Of a DNA stretch of 64,000 nucleotides, positions 21,485-33,576 are shown in pieces. The stretch is from contig NW_005434665.1 in NCBI RefSeq assembly GCF_000315625.1, positions 189,780 to 253,779 on the forward strand, written 5' to 3'. Origin of the DNA: Guillardia theta CCMP2712. Its lineage: Eukaryota; Cryptophyceae; Pyrenomonadales; Geminigeraceae. The first letter of the stretch is position 1; every line of letters begins with the position of its first letter. Below the pieces are notes generated by a model. That model did not search any database, had not been told where the DNA came from, and was given only the letters and a program-made list of their open reading frames with translations. Both the position numbers and the translations under genes were made by a program.

Positions 21485-24484
21485 TATTCATCGTCGTCCT
21501 CTCCTTTCGGCTTATCATCGGCCTCTTCCTCTTCCGGGGGAGAAACCGAAGCCTGCGAGGAGCAAACTTGTAAAGAAAGTGAAAGACAAACAGGCATGAA
21601 CGACCTTGTTGATGTCATCCCGCTTGAACACACGCATCCTTATCTGCTGCAAGGAGCTCATTCTCCTTCACTCCCGTCAGTGTCTCAGGCGGGTACGTCG
21701 GCCTGCGTCACCTGGGAGCCATCAACGCGCTCCTGATGTCCATGCCGTAGATGGTGATGCTGCCACGAGGATGAGAGTAGAAGGAGCGACGAGGAGGGCA
21801 TGGGAGAAGAGGAGGGGAGGAATCTTACACAGCAGTGAAGTTTTGAACTTGATGCTTGTCAGTGATGAGATGCGTGTATACATTCATGTCATGCTCCTCC
21901 TCTCGCTTGGAGTACCTGCCTGACTGTCACTTGCCTCTCCTCATCATCATCCTCCTTTCCTCCAGGGCGAAGACATCTCCAGGAAGCGAGAAATCCCCTG
22001 CTGTGCTGCAGGAACATCGATGTGCACGAAAGGACTAAAATGAGCAGTCACATGAGAGCGAAGTCGGAGCAGGTAAAGGTGACAACAAACAAGGAAGGGA
22101 GCGAGGAGGGCGGAGCGAGGAGGGCGGAAGAGGTCAGGAAGACGAGAAGGGAGGCTAGGAAAGCAGGAAGGGGGAGAGACGAGGAGAGGGGGAGCAAGAG
22201 GAGGAGCAAGAGGAGGAGGAGAAGAGGGTGACGAGGGGGAGAGGATACCGTAGCCCGGAAGTGACGTTCTGTCTCTCCATCTCGTGAAGGAGGATGAGCG
22301 CATCTCCTCCTGGGTAATTCTTGGAAGCCACCCGGGTGAAGCCAAAAGTGGCGCTGACGTTGAGCACGATCATAGTGACAGCAGCTCGGAAGAAAAACTT
22401 GGGAGATCGCAGCTTGTCCATCATGCTCTTTCCGTCCCCTCTGGCAAGATTCTTAGCTCCTCTTCCCCTGTCTCCACTGTATCCTCCCGTCCTCCCTGCC
22501 CCCCTGCCCCACTGCCCCCCTGCCCCCCTGCGGTGTCTCGTAGCTCCCCTGGCCTCCTCCTTCACCTCTCTTTGTTCCTATTGAGGTAGAGACGAGCAAG
22601 CTCCATAGCAACGACGCAGTTGAAGATGGGCAGGGCGTAGATGATGAAGCGAAGCTCCTGAAGTCAGAAAGATCAGTCAAGAGTTGCAAGGGGAGCAGGA
22701 ACCGCGCGAAAGAGACAGAAAGTGGTAAAAAATGACCCGATCGCAAGATTGCTCGGAGAGCGGCTGATGGCAACAATCAAGACAAGATCACCTTGTGGGG
22801 TAGGAAGGAATACAGGCAGATGAAAGCAAGAACAGGAAAGAAGAATGGCCGCATCCTCTCTGTGTATATCAATCCTCCTGCTCCATCGTCACGACTGCCT
22901 CCCCAGCTCAGCCTCACCAGGAAGCAGAAAGAGAGTTCCCATCATGGATCGTGGGAGAGCACTAGAGAAGTACCAATGCCTGACAAAAAGTCAGGAAGAG
23001 AGTGAAGGAGTGGAGAAAGATGAACAAAGAAAACTATGAGAGAGGAGAGGAGAGGAGAGGAGAGGAGAGGAGAGGAGAGGAGAGGAGAGGAGAAGACAGA
23101 ACAAATGATTGAAATGAGGACGGTAATGGTGAAGAGGAATCGGTAGTTGCACACAAGGGCTGAAAATTGTAGCAGGGGGACAAGAGTGAGAGTAGGGGGG
23201 GGGAGGGAGGAGAAGGGGGCAGAGGTCGGCGAGGCATACCAGGGCATGACCCCCCACTGCGAGCTCTTGTTGAGGATCGTGTTAAAGTAGAAAACTTCGC
23301 CTTCAGGCCATAGCCACCTCCTCCATAAGAGAGAATCGAACTGGAGAACTCAGTCAGCCTCCACGATGGCAACCAATGAGTTCTACCGCGATCGTCAGGC
23401 CCAGTGACAAGATTGCGCTGATGGCAGCTGTTGCAACTACCTTGATGACGGCAGAGAGACTTGAAAATTTCCTGCAGGAGAGCTCGAGTGAGAGAAGGAG
23501 AGGATAGAGGTAAGTATGACCTCAACACTACGAGCGAGACGAAGATTGGAGCAGCCAGCACAACCAACTCTGATCGGAAGACGATGGCAGCGAACGCGAG
23601 AATTGAGAAGAGAACCTCGTATTGCTCCTGATGTCTTCATATCAGCTTCTCTTGTAGCAGAATCAAACAAGTCTTCTCACCTTGAGCCAGGACGCAAAAG
23701 CAAGGTTGACAAAGATGGAGGCATACGTGTTGGGCAGAGGTCGGCTGCAGTAGAACAAGAGATGGAACTGATACACGAATCAGAAAAGATGCCTACATGT
23801 ATCGGAGGGCAACCTGGATCGAGCAAACAACGGCAAAGCAAGCTGAAACGATCTTCCCGAACTGTCAAGGGAACGTGAGATCAAGGCACAACAAGGCACA
23901 ACGTCATCAGCTCCCACCTTCTTCTCTACTTGAAAGCGAAAAGTCGCCAGACTGTACACAGACAGCGCTGCCAGGACCATGCGGCAGACAAACAGGCTGA
24001 TGACTCGCGGCGCGTAGATAGACTCGAACAAGAGGCTTGCGACTCCTTCAGACGCTGCACCGACAGGGAACGTTCCTCACCAGATCGGCGACGCCAAGAT
24101 CGCGTTGATGAAAGCGCCTATGAAAGTTCTGGGCACCACTCCCTACACACGCGATCAAGACACGCCAAACATGACGCTGCAATCTCACAGGGAACTGAAA
24201 GTGGTCGTAGCGATCCAAGTTTTGCCGCTCGAAGATCATATCGTGCATGGCCTGACGCGCCTTAGATCCCAGCAGCTTCATGGCATCGGGAACTCACCTG
24301 GACATTGAAAGATTCCTCTACCTTTGTGAAAGGGCTCATGTAGATTTGTAACACTGCGAGCTGGATCAGATAACGAGCTTACAAGCAAGGGCAACTCACA
24401 TGCAACGAAGAAAACAATCCAATCCCATTCGTCGGGCTCTGGGAACAAGCCGAACAGAACAGACCTCGACTGCTCTTTCGACAT
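21485..24484 (-). CDS. ALG12: ALG12, ER alpha-1,6-mannosyltransferase of N-glycan assembly
   Basis: ALG12 adds the eighth mannose to the dolichol-linked oligosaccharide in the ER lumen, using dolichyl-phosphate mannose. It belongs to the GT22 multi-pass membrane family. Many short exons are readable. They begin [20 protein letters not shown] and continue [36 protein letters not shown], then [18 protein letters not shown]. Further on come [64 protein letters not shown] and [16 protein letters not shown]. It ends with a lysine-free acidic stretch, [18 protein letters not shown], at 21485. The HKE-type loop after FLPHK and the early Glu in [10 protein letters not shown] are the family signatures. 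The start at 24484 fits the usual short cytosolic N-terminus. Individual exon borders were not all fixed. Confidence 0.9.
23040..23095 (+). repeat. (GGAGA)n pentanucleotide microsatellite in an ALG12 intron
   Basis: About eleven GGAGA units lie inside an intron of the leftward ALG12 gene, so the coding strand reads as a pyrimidine tract (TCTCC)n. Confidence 0.9.
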
Positions 24485-24661
24485 CTGGACAGCAGCAAGG
24501 AAGAGATCAAAATCTTCCTCTTTCTTGTCCGCGCTAACTCACCGTCATCCCCTTCCCTTCTCTCAGCTCCTTGATCTGCTTCTTCGTCTCTTCATCGATG
24601 CCGCCCCCAAGGCTATCCCAAACAAGATCAGCCACATGCAACTTAGTTGTTGTGACTTCTC

Positions 24662-25347
24662 TCACTCCTCGTCCTCGTCCTCGTCCTCGTCATCTTCGTC
24701 ACTGTCGACAAAATAATCGAAATCTTTGCGCTCCTGCAAGCCCGGGCCACGTCATCAGAAGCTGGGTTGAGTGAGAGAAGCAGCTGACCTGCGCAGGCTT
24801 CGGAATGTGTAGTTTCTGCAGCGACTTCCAAGTTTCTCCCTGGTGCAGCTTTCGGATCTTGAGCCGGAGAGATCGGGGGAGCAATCGAGCTTCAGTTGCT
24901 CCTGCCTGTTGAAGGACCAGACTGGTTACACGACAACCTTGGTTTCACCCATCTTTCTCATCATCATCAAGGGTTTCTCGCTGTCATCTGACTCTACCAT
25001 TCTTGCTGTACTCTCCATGTCATTTCACCTTGATTTCTCCGTAAAGATCCAAAATCAACTTGAAATCTCCCTTCTTAGGAACAGTCCCTTGTACTTCGAC
25101 CTTGCCTGTACAAACACGCACAGGTCTTTCAATCAATCCGAAGGAATCCTTGCATGCTCTTGTAATGTTGTGCACCTTCGGCAGAAACTGAGTGTGACTT
25201 GATGCATTCCTCGTTGACCTCGACTGTTCGAGTTCAAGCATCAGCCGACAGTAACGTGCGAGGGAACGAAAGAAAAGTACCGGTGATTATCACGTCTAGA
25301 TCTGTCTGACCCCACTTGTAGATGGGGCAAAAGGATGAAGCATCCAT
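24662..25347 (-). CDS. CS-domain (p23/Sgt1-like) co-chaperone-type protein
   Basis: The first exon encodes MDASSFCPIYKWGQTDLDVI and ends in the strand ITVEVNEE after an in-phase splice. The W-x-Q-T-D start is the typical first strand of CS domains, which bind Hsp90 or dynein-related clients. Next come IKSHSVSAEGAQHYKSM, KVEVQGTVPKKGDFKLILDL with YGEI, ETWKSLQKLHIPKPAQ, and an acidic tail ([20 protein letters not shown]) ending at 24662. The LDLYGEI pattern is the usual CS core. The acidic tail resembles p23 co-chaperones. The intron between HYKS and GKVEVQ has no good GT donor; a GC-AG intron starting near GCATGCAAGG would work. It is about 150-200 aa, normal for p23-like proteins. The exact subfamily (p23, NudC-like) is not settled. 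Confidence 0.7.
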
Positions 25348-26234
25348 GCTGTGTCGATGTTAGCTCAATATCTCATTCACATCAGCAAAGTTCCGACCTC
25401 GTCCCTTCTAGTTCACGCTGATATCAGAAAAAAATATTGCAAGTGTCACGAATTTTGCTGATGGTGTGAAGGCTGTCTCCTCGTTACAATCCAGACATTT
25501 TCCTGCAGGCCATGGAGTGACTTCCAGGTGTGAGCTAGCATGTCATGATCAGCATGAAATCTTCCTGTCTATGATAAACTTCTCTACGTAAATATTTTGT
25601 TTCATTCCGAAAATGATTCGACTTCAATGGAGATTTTGTATATTGCATTTCATACCTTGCTACGAGATATTGTATGTTCACAGGATTCTTTTCATTGTTA
25701 ATCCATTACCAGAACCTCTCCCTCCCCCTCCCTCTCCTGCTCTTGTACACATCGCCGCTACCCGTCCCTCCTTCTAAGGGTGATCCGCAAAGGCCTTCAC
25801 AAATACATTTTTTGGGTGTGGGTATGTCTTCATATGTATTTTAAAAATCTAGGTTCTATTTTATGAAAGATGAGATAAAATTTCATGATCTTGTGTATAT
25901 TTGAGAAAAAGTATCCAACTCATGAAAATTTTTGGCGGATTCTTGGAAGTTTCTCTTTGCACAACCGGCCCGCCCCAGTTCAAAGAGGAGGGACAACCCC
26001 CCACATTCCTTCACCCCCCTATTGACCTGAATATCACGGGGAAAGTAGGGGGTGTATTTGCTGCATGCCGGTCCACCATTGACCAGGAACGGAGCAAGCA
26101 GAGGCAAGAAAAAGGGAGCGGAGAAAAGAAGAGGAGAAGAGGAAGAGAGGAGGAGAGAGCGATAGAGAGCAGAGATAGAGAAGACCAGGGTGTAAGAACT
26201 TTGGAACATATCATAGTTACATATCCGATCCTCA
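25348..26234. other. Intergenic between divergent genes
   Basis: AT-rich sequence (25560-25920) is followed by a purine-rich patch (26090-26190) just upstream of RPB4. No coding region is supported. Confidence 0.5.
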
Positions 26235-26947
26235 ATGACGTCGAGACAACCACCAAAGAAGAGAAAGATCGAGGAGAAAGAAGATATTACAAACCTTTAC
26301 TTCGGGGCCGATTTTGAGGATGCAGAAGCTATGCTTAATGCTGAAGTCAAGGTAATTTCTTATGAGGATATCTGCCATTGCAAGAATGTTGTCTTTCCTG
26401 CTGTTTCTTGTCAACTCTGTAGTGGGACGCTTTGTGTTTTTGAATTATCTGGTTCTGTTCTATATGATTTCTCTATGTATGTGTTTGTCCCTGTATCTCT
26501 AAAGTCTTGATGATTGAATTTTAGGTTATCATCGACAGCATCAATGAAGAAAAAGATTTGGAAATGTCAGATTGGTCTGAGTTGATGCAAAACACTACTT
26601 CAAATGTTTCCACCTTTGGAAGGTTCCAAGATAAAACATCTATCGCGACATGCAAGCAGTGAGTGTATCTTTGAGCTTCATCGCGGAGTTGTCTGAAACT
26701 TATATCTTGGTAAAACTCAGGGAGCTGGTGGATCTGGGATGCCACACCTTCGAAGCAGCTTGCTTCGGAAACCTGCAGCCTGCCAACGCTGATGAGGCGA
26801 AGCGTCTCATCCCGTAAGCTGCTGCTCATGCTGGTCTCCGGCTCTGACGCTGCTCGTGCCTCTAGTTCTCTCACTCGCTTCACCGACGATGCCGTCGAGA
26901 TGATGTGCCAATGCGTTCAGCGGGTCAAAGACGTTCATGACAACTGA
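26235..26947 (+). CDS. RPB4: RNA polymerase II subunit RPB4
   Basis: RPB4 forms the stalk of RNA polymerase II with RPB7 and acts in initiation, elongation and mRNA export. Four exons (26235-26351, 26525-26658, 26721-26813, 26866-26947) join to 141 aa, the length of the human subunit. The sequence follows RPB4 throughout: FGADFEDAEAMLNAEVKVII, then NVSTFGRFQDKTSIATCK, FEAACFGNLQPANADEAKRL and IPSLTRFTDD. The N-terminal PPKKRKIEEKE is basic and looks like a nuclear localisation signal. ATG 26235 starts directly before this stretch. It is one of several pol II factors in the window but stands alone here. Confidence 0.92.
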
Positions 26948-27711
26948 AGAATGCATGGAAAACAACTGACTCCTCTTCGACTTCGGCTTGGTGGCGAGAC
27001 AGCTCTCTCGATTTCATCTCACTGTTTAGTACGAAGATGATGGACTATGTGAAAGAGAACACGATGTTGTTGCGAAAGATGTTTATTCATGGCTGTCCTG
27101 GTGTTAGCTGCAGTTGTACGCTCGATCACCTTTTCAACCTTTTAAATCCCGTTGAATTCAATGTATGGCATTCAGACAACAAGGCAACCTTACTTGACTG
27201 ACGTCTAAAGAGAACGAAGTTGTTTGTGCTCCTCAGAGTAAGGTCCATAGCACACGGGTGTAATGGCACTGGTGAAGAGGGGTCCGTCCTTATGATCGGA
27301 CTCGAGTCTTGAGCTCGTTTCCTTCCGAACCACCAGCCCTCTCTGAGCGCCCGCCGAGGCTCTTCATGGGCGCTGGCCCAGTTAACACTGGCCGGGCAGG
27401 CTGGCGACTCGCGGCAGGCCCGGGACTTCCAGGCCCGGAAGTTCTTTTCAGGGCAACTAGGGACCTCCTGGCTCTAACGGCTCGTCCTTCTGCCTGCCTG
27501 ACCATACTAGTTCTACCCCCGTTGCTGCCTGACCTGCCTCTCGTTGCTTGTGCCTCCCTCTCATATCAGCGTGGGCATGCCTCGTCCTCCGCCTTGCTTG
27601 CGCCCTTGTTGCCCCCCCGCCTCTTGCGAACGCTCTCAGCCATACACACACACGAGCCGGAGCAGATAATCTCGTGTGATCCTGACGCTCCAAGTTGCTG
27701 GTGAGCCTCGG
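26948..27711. other. Intergenic with GC-rich segment (27330-27480)
   Basis: Positions 27330-27480 are GC-rich (GGCCCGGG, CCGGAAG, GCCGGGCAGG) and read open in several frames without any recognisable protein. The segment resembles the other GC islands but with fewer GACTCC words. A pyrimidine-rich stretch (27530-27640) precedes the next gene. Confidence 0.45.
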
Positions 27712-30700
27712 ATGGCGGGGCAACCATGTGCGATACTGGTGGAGATAAAATCGGTCGAGAACTTGCCTAAGGTGAACAAGGGCCATGGCGGAGCGAATCC
27801 CTTTGTTGTGCTGGAAGTGCAGGACAGGGAAGGGCAGGCGGTGGTAGGAGGTATGAGGGAGATCAACTGCCTATCTTGCAAGACAAAGCCACTGAAGCGA
27901 ATGCTGTCTGGTCACATTCAGGAATCGTTCAAGCTCAACGTGGACACGGAGATGGTGAGGAGAGGATACAGACTGTGTGTGCGGGTGATGGACTGGCGAC
28001 CTTCTCCTCAAGTTCACTTTGAGATCGGGAGCTCGGAGGTTCTGCTGGCAGATGTCGCGAGGATGGCGGGGGGCAGCTCGTCGACTCCCCTTGAGTTGAA
28101 GAGCAACGGAGAGCTTGTAAGCACGTACGGGAAGCACTTCAAGAAGGACGAGACCATCCGCGGTCACCACAACCCTGACGCGCCCTCCCTTGTCATGCTC
28201 AGCGTCGTCTTGACTACTCCAGCCTTCAAGAAGAGTGTCATTGTACCAGACGCCGATCAGCTGCAAGCCTGGGACTACTTTCTGCTCAGCCCTGACGAGC
28301 AGGTGACGTTGACCAGTATCCTCGTGGCTGCTCACGTTGTGTTCAGGTTGAGTACAGCAAGGACATGGTCAACAAGGAGAGAGAGCTCGTTGAGAAGGAG
28401 GCGAGAAGGAAGAAAGCCGAGAAGAAGATGTCAAAGAGAAATGAAAACGAGGAAAACACTGAAAAACTCCTTGGAATGATAAGGGTAAGACAAAGATGAA
28501 TCCCTCTCATCGTGTTTTACTTCAAGCAGGATCCCTCAAGCCATAGGATGAACTGGCAGCAGCTCAGATGTAGGTCAGCACTTGGACGCTTCGAGTCTCC
28601 TGACGCTCATGTAGCTGTGGTGAATGACGAGCTGCTGAAACGAGAATGGGGCTCGACCATGGACAAGTTTGATGGAGCAGGCGGGTGGAAAAGGAGGGAT
28701 GGTGACTCAGCAATCACATGCTATCTGCTCGCATGAGTTCTGCTTCCTGCAGGCATCGGATCTGAAGAACGCATGGTTGAAGCTGAGAGGCTGCTGGTCC
28801 AGAAGCTCAATGGCTACAAGCTACGGGAGCAGCAAGAGACGGAAAGTATCCGCCATTTCGTTCAGGTGTCTGTCAAATCTCTGTTATGATACTTTCTTAA
28901 TGGGGATGAAGGTTCATAACAGCAAACACCTTCTGCACATCACAAATCACCTTCGGGAATACACAGATCCCGGAGGACAACTGTCGACAGAGAAATATCC
29001 TGGTGAACGAACGCGATATCTTACTAGAAGATCTTGACGCACTGGGTCACACAGGATCTAGAGCTTTGGGAGGGAGCCTCTCTCGCATTCTGCCCACTGC
29101 TGACATCTCCCGCAAGCACGTGCCTCACTTGTCATGGACCACTGGAAGGCCGAGGGCCAGCAAGCGCAAGCAGGGCAGCGAGGCAGCTGCTGTCCTGATG
29201 TCTCTCGATGGCTTCAGTCACTTCATCCACGCGCTCGCTGCGTCTGCTTCAAGATCCTCGCAGCTGAGCAAGGAGCACATCTTAGAAGAGCTCACGAGCA
29301 ACAGCCGGCGATGGAGGCTGATAGAGATGTCTCAGGGGCTGTGGTTGAACGAGCACAAGAAGAAGCAGCTCGTGAAGATCAAATCCAAGATGATGGTACT
29401 CCTCCTGCCACCAACTTGAACCTCCCTGATTGAACCTCGCAGAGCCGTGAATCGATTCTCCACCTTCGCCCCAAGACTTCTCAATCGGACACGCGGAAGA
29501 TTGAGTTGGTTGACATCTTGAAAGAGCGAGACTTGAACACACCCGAGCACGTGAGATGGAACATAACTCACTCCCTTCACAACATCTGCCGCACCAGCTC
29601 CTCCTCCTCCTCGATCAGCCATAAGTTCTCACACCTCGTTGAATTCTGCGATCAGGATGTCTGCAATCCGGCTGAGAGGAGCCGATTGCAGACACCGACG
29701 CGTTATCAGTCGAAGACGAGGATGTTCCTGACTGAGGGGTTGGAGGATGTTGCTCGACCATGGGATGTGCATAGAGTCAACGACATAGACTTCTGTTCCC
29801 AGCCAGGAGCTGCCCAGGCTGAGCGGCTTCGTGTCAAGACCCGCATCAAGATCGTACGAGTACAGGGCGACGGGGAAGAGCCTGGAGGCAGAGGGCCTGG
29901 CCGAGTGCATCCAACTAGACCATTTGAGGAAGACGGACCGGCGCGTCAGGCTGGGAACAGCTGATCACCCCTACCGCCCTCCTGCTGACCTGCACTGGCA
30001 CTACACTCAGAAGCAGAACGCTGGGCTTAGAAGAAACGACCTGGACAACCTCCCGGACCTGCGAAGCTTGAGCTCCGGAGGAAGCGTGCTCTTGCATGAC
30101 GTGAACGAGAACCCTCGACCAGACACAGCAGCTTCTGTTGTTCGATCCAAGCATGGCATTCCCGGCTGTTTGACGTTGCTGTCGCACACAAGCAAGCACT
30201 CCTGGACAAGCTTTGAGGTCGAGTATGCTTCTTTCGGCAAGACAAAAGCGTTTGAAGGACGAGTCGTCTTGAAGAAGCCTCCTTCATCGCTGGATTCTGA
30301 GATGGAGGAGCCGCAAGTGCTGCAAGGGAATATCGCTCTCTTTGACGTTGAGCTGAAAACTTACTGCATGTTCAACGATCTCAGCATGCAGTGTGCTCGA
30401 AGTGCGCAGAGTGCTGGAGCCAAAGCGGTTGTCTTCGTCCAATCACAGGACGAGCTCTGTCTCGCGCAAGGAGGAGATCCAGACTTAGAGATCTCAATCG
30501 TAAGTTTGAGGCGAAGGGACGGCGATCAGATCTTGAAGGTTCTCGACGATCAGCTTGAAGCGGTTGAGGTACATATATCTGTCAGGCCAACCCTAGAGCC
30601 CGGCAAAGAAGAGCAAGCCTCGCGTGACCTTCTGTCAGATGCGCATGCATCACAGCTATCAAGGTTCTGGCAGGATGTTTTTGAGCAAGATAAAGATGCG

Positions 30701-32938
30701 CGGCAATGGCTGGACATCGTTTGTAGTCTCGTGTACGAATCGAGCCAAGAAGCGTTGAGGACAGATGGCCAACAACCTGCTGTCAAGACTCCAGGAGGAA
30801 TGAGCGAACAAAGATTGTCATCGGCAGATCCTGAAGCAACTGAACATGAAATTCACTCATCCCCTCGAATGCTCGATGGCAAAATCAAGAGAGGACTAGC
30901 AATCATAGTGCACTTTGACAGTGGAGTGCAGGGATTCGACGAAGAATGCAAGAAAGTGCGATGCAATCTACAAGATGTTGGTTTTGACGTGTTGGAAGTG
31001 TTGAAACATGACAGCATTGATGAGATCGTATCCTTCTTGAAAAGGACTGCAGGAGGGTTTCATCACGGGGGGACCTACATGCGATGTGATGCTCTCCTTG
31101 TTTATGTATGTGGGAGATCAGATGGTGAGAGTGTGCGCTGCGGGTACAAGACAACCAAGACAGCTCAGGTTGCCATTCAGAGGATCCTTGACATCTTTGA
31201 GGACTCCAAGGTGCCATCGTTGAAGGGAAGGCCGAAGATCTTTGTCTTGTCCTTGTGCTTTGACAAGCTGCCCCACCATCCAGCTCGAGGGAATGACACG
31301 GGTCCAGCTGAAGCAGGTGAGGTCGCTGTTGAGAACATTCTCAGGTCCTCGGTCACAGGGGGAACAGCTTCGATATGCGCGATCAAAGTTGACAACCCCC
31401 TGCTGCCTGCAAACCTGCGACAAGTCATGGCGAATGCTTTGCGGGATGAAAGAGAGCATGTCGACATGTACGCTCCGACTAGTCCTCGTTCGAGGTCGCA
31501 GCTGCTGAAGGGAGGTCTCCCCCACAAAGAGTTTGCTGCTCTCGTAGACCTCGGTGTCTGGCGCGACGATGTTTGCTTCTTCATCTTCTCCTCCGATTCT
31601 TCAAAGAGAACAGAGAAGCTCACAGTGAGAATCAGCTACTACTGCAATCACGACTGTACACCTACCGTGAATGATGTGCAGTGGAAGGAAGCCGTTGACT
31701 CTGTTGGCCGTTCTCGTTTCAAGTTGTCGGATGTTCTTGTGCAAGTCTCGTCGGAAGCTGCTGATCCCTGCCTTCTCGTACCTGTTGCTGTCGAGCCCTT
31801 CTCCTCCCGATACCTTCGATTCGAGTTCTCTTGCGAGGAAGAAGATGGAGACTTTAACTTCAGCCTCCGTCAGATCAGGGCGTATTGCAGGTCTTCCAAC
31901 CTGTCCACCAGCGCCATCGAGCAACCAAGTCCTGTCCCTGCTCTATCTCTACCAGCTCTCTTGAATCACTCCAAGGCCCTTCTCTTTCCCAGAGCTCAAG
32001 TCCCTCAACAGGAGGAGACTCTGTCCACGGGTATTCAACTCCGATCTCCCCTCTCCTTGCTGTGTTACTCCATACCTTCAAGGACGCCCAGTCTCATCCC
32101 GCAATCGGGCAGCTTCTTCAGCGAAGCCCTTGTGAATGTTATCCGATCTGATCCCTACAAGTCAAGTCTGCAAGAGCTGCTGAGCCACCAACTCCAGCTA
32201 CAGCTCAGCTGTCTGTGCCGTCAAGCCTTGAGGAACTACTCTGAGGAGGTGAGGGTCCTGCACAATCAATGTGACATCACCACCAGACGACTGTTCTTGG
32301 ACATGCTATACAGAGAAGGGACGCATACCAACAGCATCACGAGTCAACGAGACGTGTCTGTCTTGAACATGTCGCGGAGAAGCAGAGCGTTGTTAGCCGG
32401 GAACTGCCATGTCGCCTTCAACTCTCAGGAATGTGCGCGAGAGTTTTCGATCTCTGCGGACAGAAGCATTGCCAGGAAGCTACACGAGACTTCGAGTCCA
32501 ATCATCGCCAGCACCACTCGCTTGCCTTCCGACTGGCTTCATATCAAGATCACCTTTGAAATTCGAGCCTCGCCGCAACGACCCAGTATAGGCAGGGAAA
32601 TCAGACTAGGCTTGATGCGAGAGAGGCGCTTGGACCCTGACTTTCTCCACTCTTACAGTCTTGGCAGCGACGAAAACTCGTGGGCAGTCAGCTTGAGGTC
32701 CAGGGACGTCTTTCACTTGCACAACAACAACCATACGAGGTTGGCTGGTGTACATTTCAGTGATGCTGATCACATTTCTATCGTCCTGAATCGACAGCAT
32801 CAAACTGCCTCCTTCTCTCTCAACGACGCTCAGCAGCTTGTATGCTTTCAAGGTGTTGACGAGAGAGTTGTACCTTTAGTGTCGATATCTGCTCCTGCCG
32901 TCTGTGATGTCGCCATATTGCCATGTGAAGTTTGGTAA
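27712..32938 (+). CDS. Giant multidomain protein: C2, coiled coil, PA, caspase-like, SPRY
   Basis: The chain begins at ATG 27712 with a C2-type domain (ILVEIKSVENLPKVNKGHGG, NPFVVLEVQD). A charged coiled coil follows (VNKERELVEKEARRKKAEKK; AERLLVQKLNGYKLREQQ), with several short introns and some unresolved joins at 28490-29000. From 29003 the frames join cleanly: the intron after KIKSKMM, then the intron 29767-29806 into ELPRLSGFVS. The last exon runs about 1,040 codons to 32938. It contains a PA domain (GNIALFDVELKTYCMFND, AQSAGAKAVVFV), then a caspase-fold region (RGLAIIVHFDSGVQGFDEEC, DALLVYVCGRSDGE, VPSLKGRPKIFVLSLCFDK). Last is a SPRY domain (DENSWAVSLRSRDVFHL, SIVLNRQHQTASFSLND, VVPLVSISA). 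In caspases the His sits in an SHG motif. Here the aligned residues are CGR, so the His is missing, while a Cys sits where the catalytic Cys is expected. It may be a pseudo-protease scaffold. One gene rather than two is my preferred reading. Confidence 0.6.
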
Positions 32939-33576
32939 AGACAACCCGGCCAGGGCCGCCAATGAACCTGCTGAGCTCTGCCAGTCGGGGGCACTTCTTG
33001 CTCACTGAGTCACTGGGCCGCCGGGCCTCAGCCTGCGGCGCGGGGCGGCCTGGCACCAAGACGACCCAAACGCGTTTCAAGGCGGCAAAGTAGTACAGAG
33101 ACGAAGAGCAGGCCTTCCTAGCCGTCACTGGCTTGCTAAGGTCTTCTCATGTCTGGATGTTTGGGTTTTACATCCTAGCATAGAGTCTATCTCTCACTAG
33201 TCATGTCCTCCGGGAGTCAGCCTGATTCTGGTTTCGTGTGCCGCGATTAAACTCGGTCTTGAGCCGCGGCACTTTCAAGTTGGCACACTACAAGCCTTAG
33301 TGTAACAAACTTGTGCTCCGTCAGCATCCAGCGGTCATACTATCCTCAGGCATCCGGGAGTCCGGGCCCGGCGACCATAGCCGCTCCGGCCCGGGGCGGC
33401 CGCGGCCCGGCCCAAGTTACGTTGCCATGCAACTGAGAAGCTAAACAGCTTCTTTGAACTAAGTACCCCCATGTTCGTAATGACAGTGGACAGTAGGGGT
33501 ATTTTTAAGTACCCCTTGTATAGATAATTCAAAAGGGGGTAAGGGTAGTGTTTGGACAGGTGGCTGCTCCTCCGCC
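32939..33576. promoter_or_regulatory. 5' flank of PSMA1 with GC island and GGGGTA words
   Basis: A GC-rich island (32940-33080 and 33340-33415, for example GGGCCGCCGGGCCTC and CCGGGCCCGGCG) is followed by a tight GGGGTA/TACCCC cluster (33463-33545). Copies occur near 33463, 33494, 33509 and 33535, ending about 30 nt before the PSMA1 start codon. No gene is supported. Confidence 0.55.

Noticed and set aside
26011-26256. Leftward 81-aa hydrophobic frame upstream of RPB4
   Set aside because: It is the antisense of a purine-rich 5' flank. Its composition is Leu/Ser only and it overlaps the RPB4 start.
29134-29433. Alternative frame with a coiled-coil look (EQQPAMEADRDVSGAVV)
   Set aside because: The other frame joins in phase through both flanking introns to the rest of the large protein. 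This one ends in a stop at 29433.
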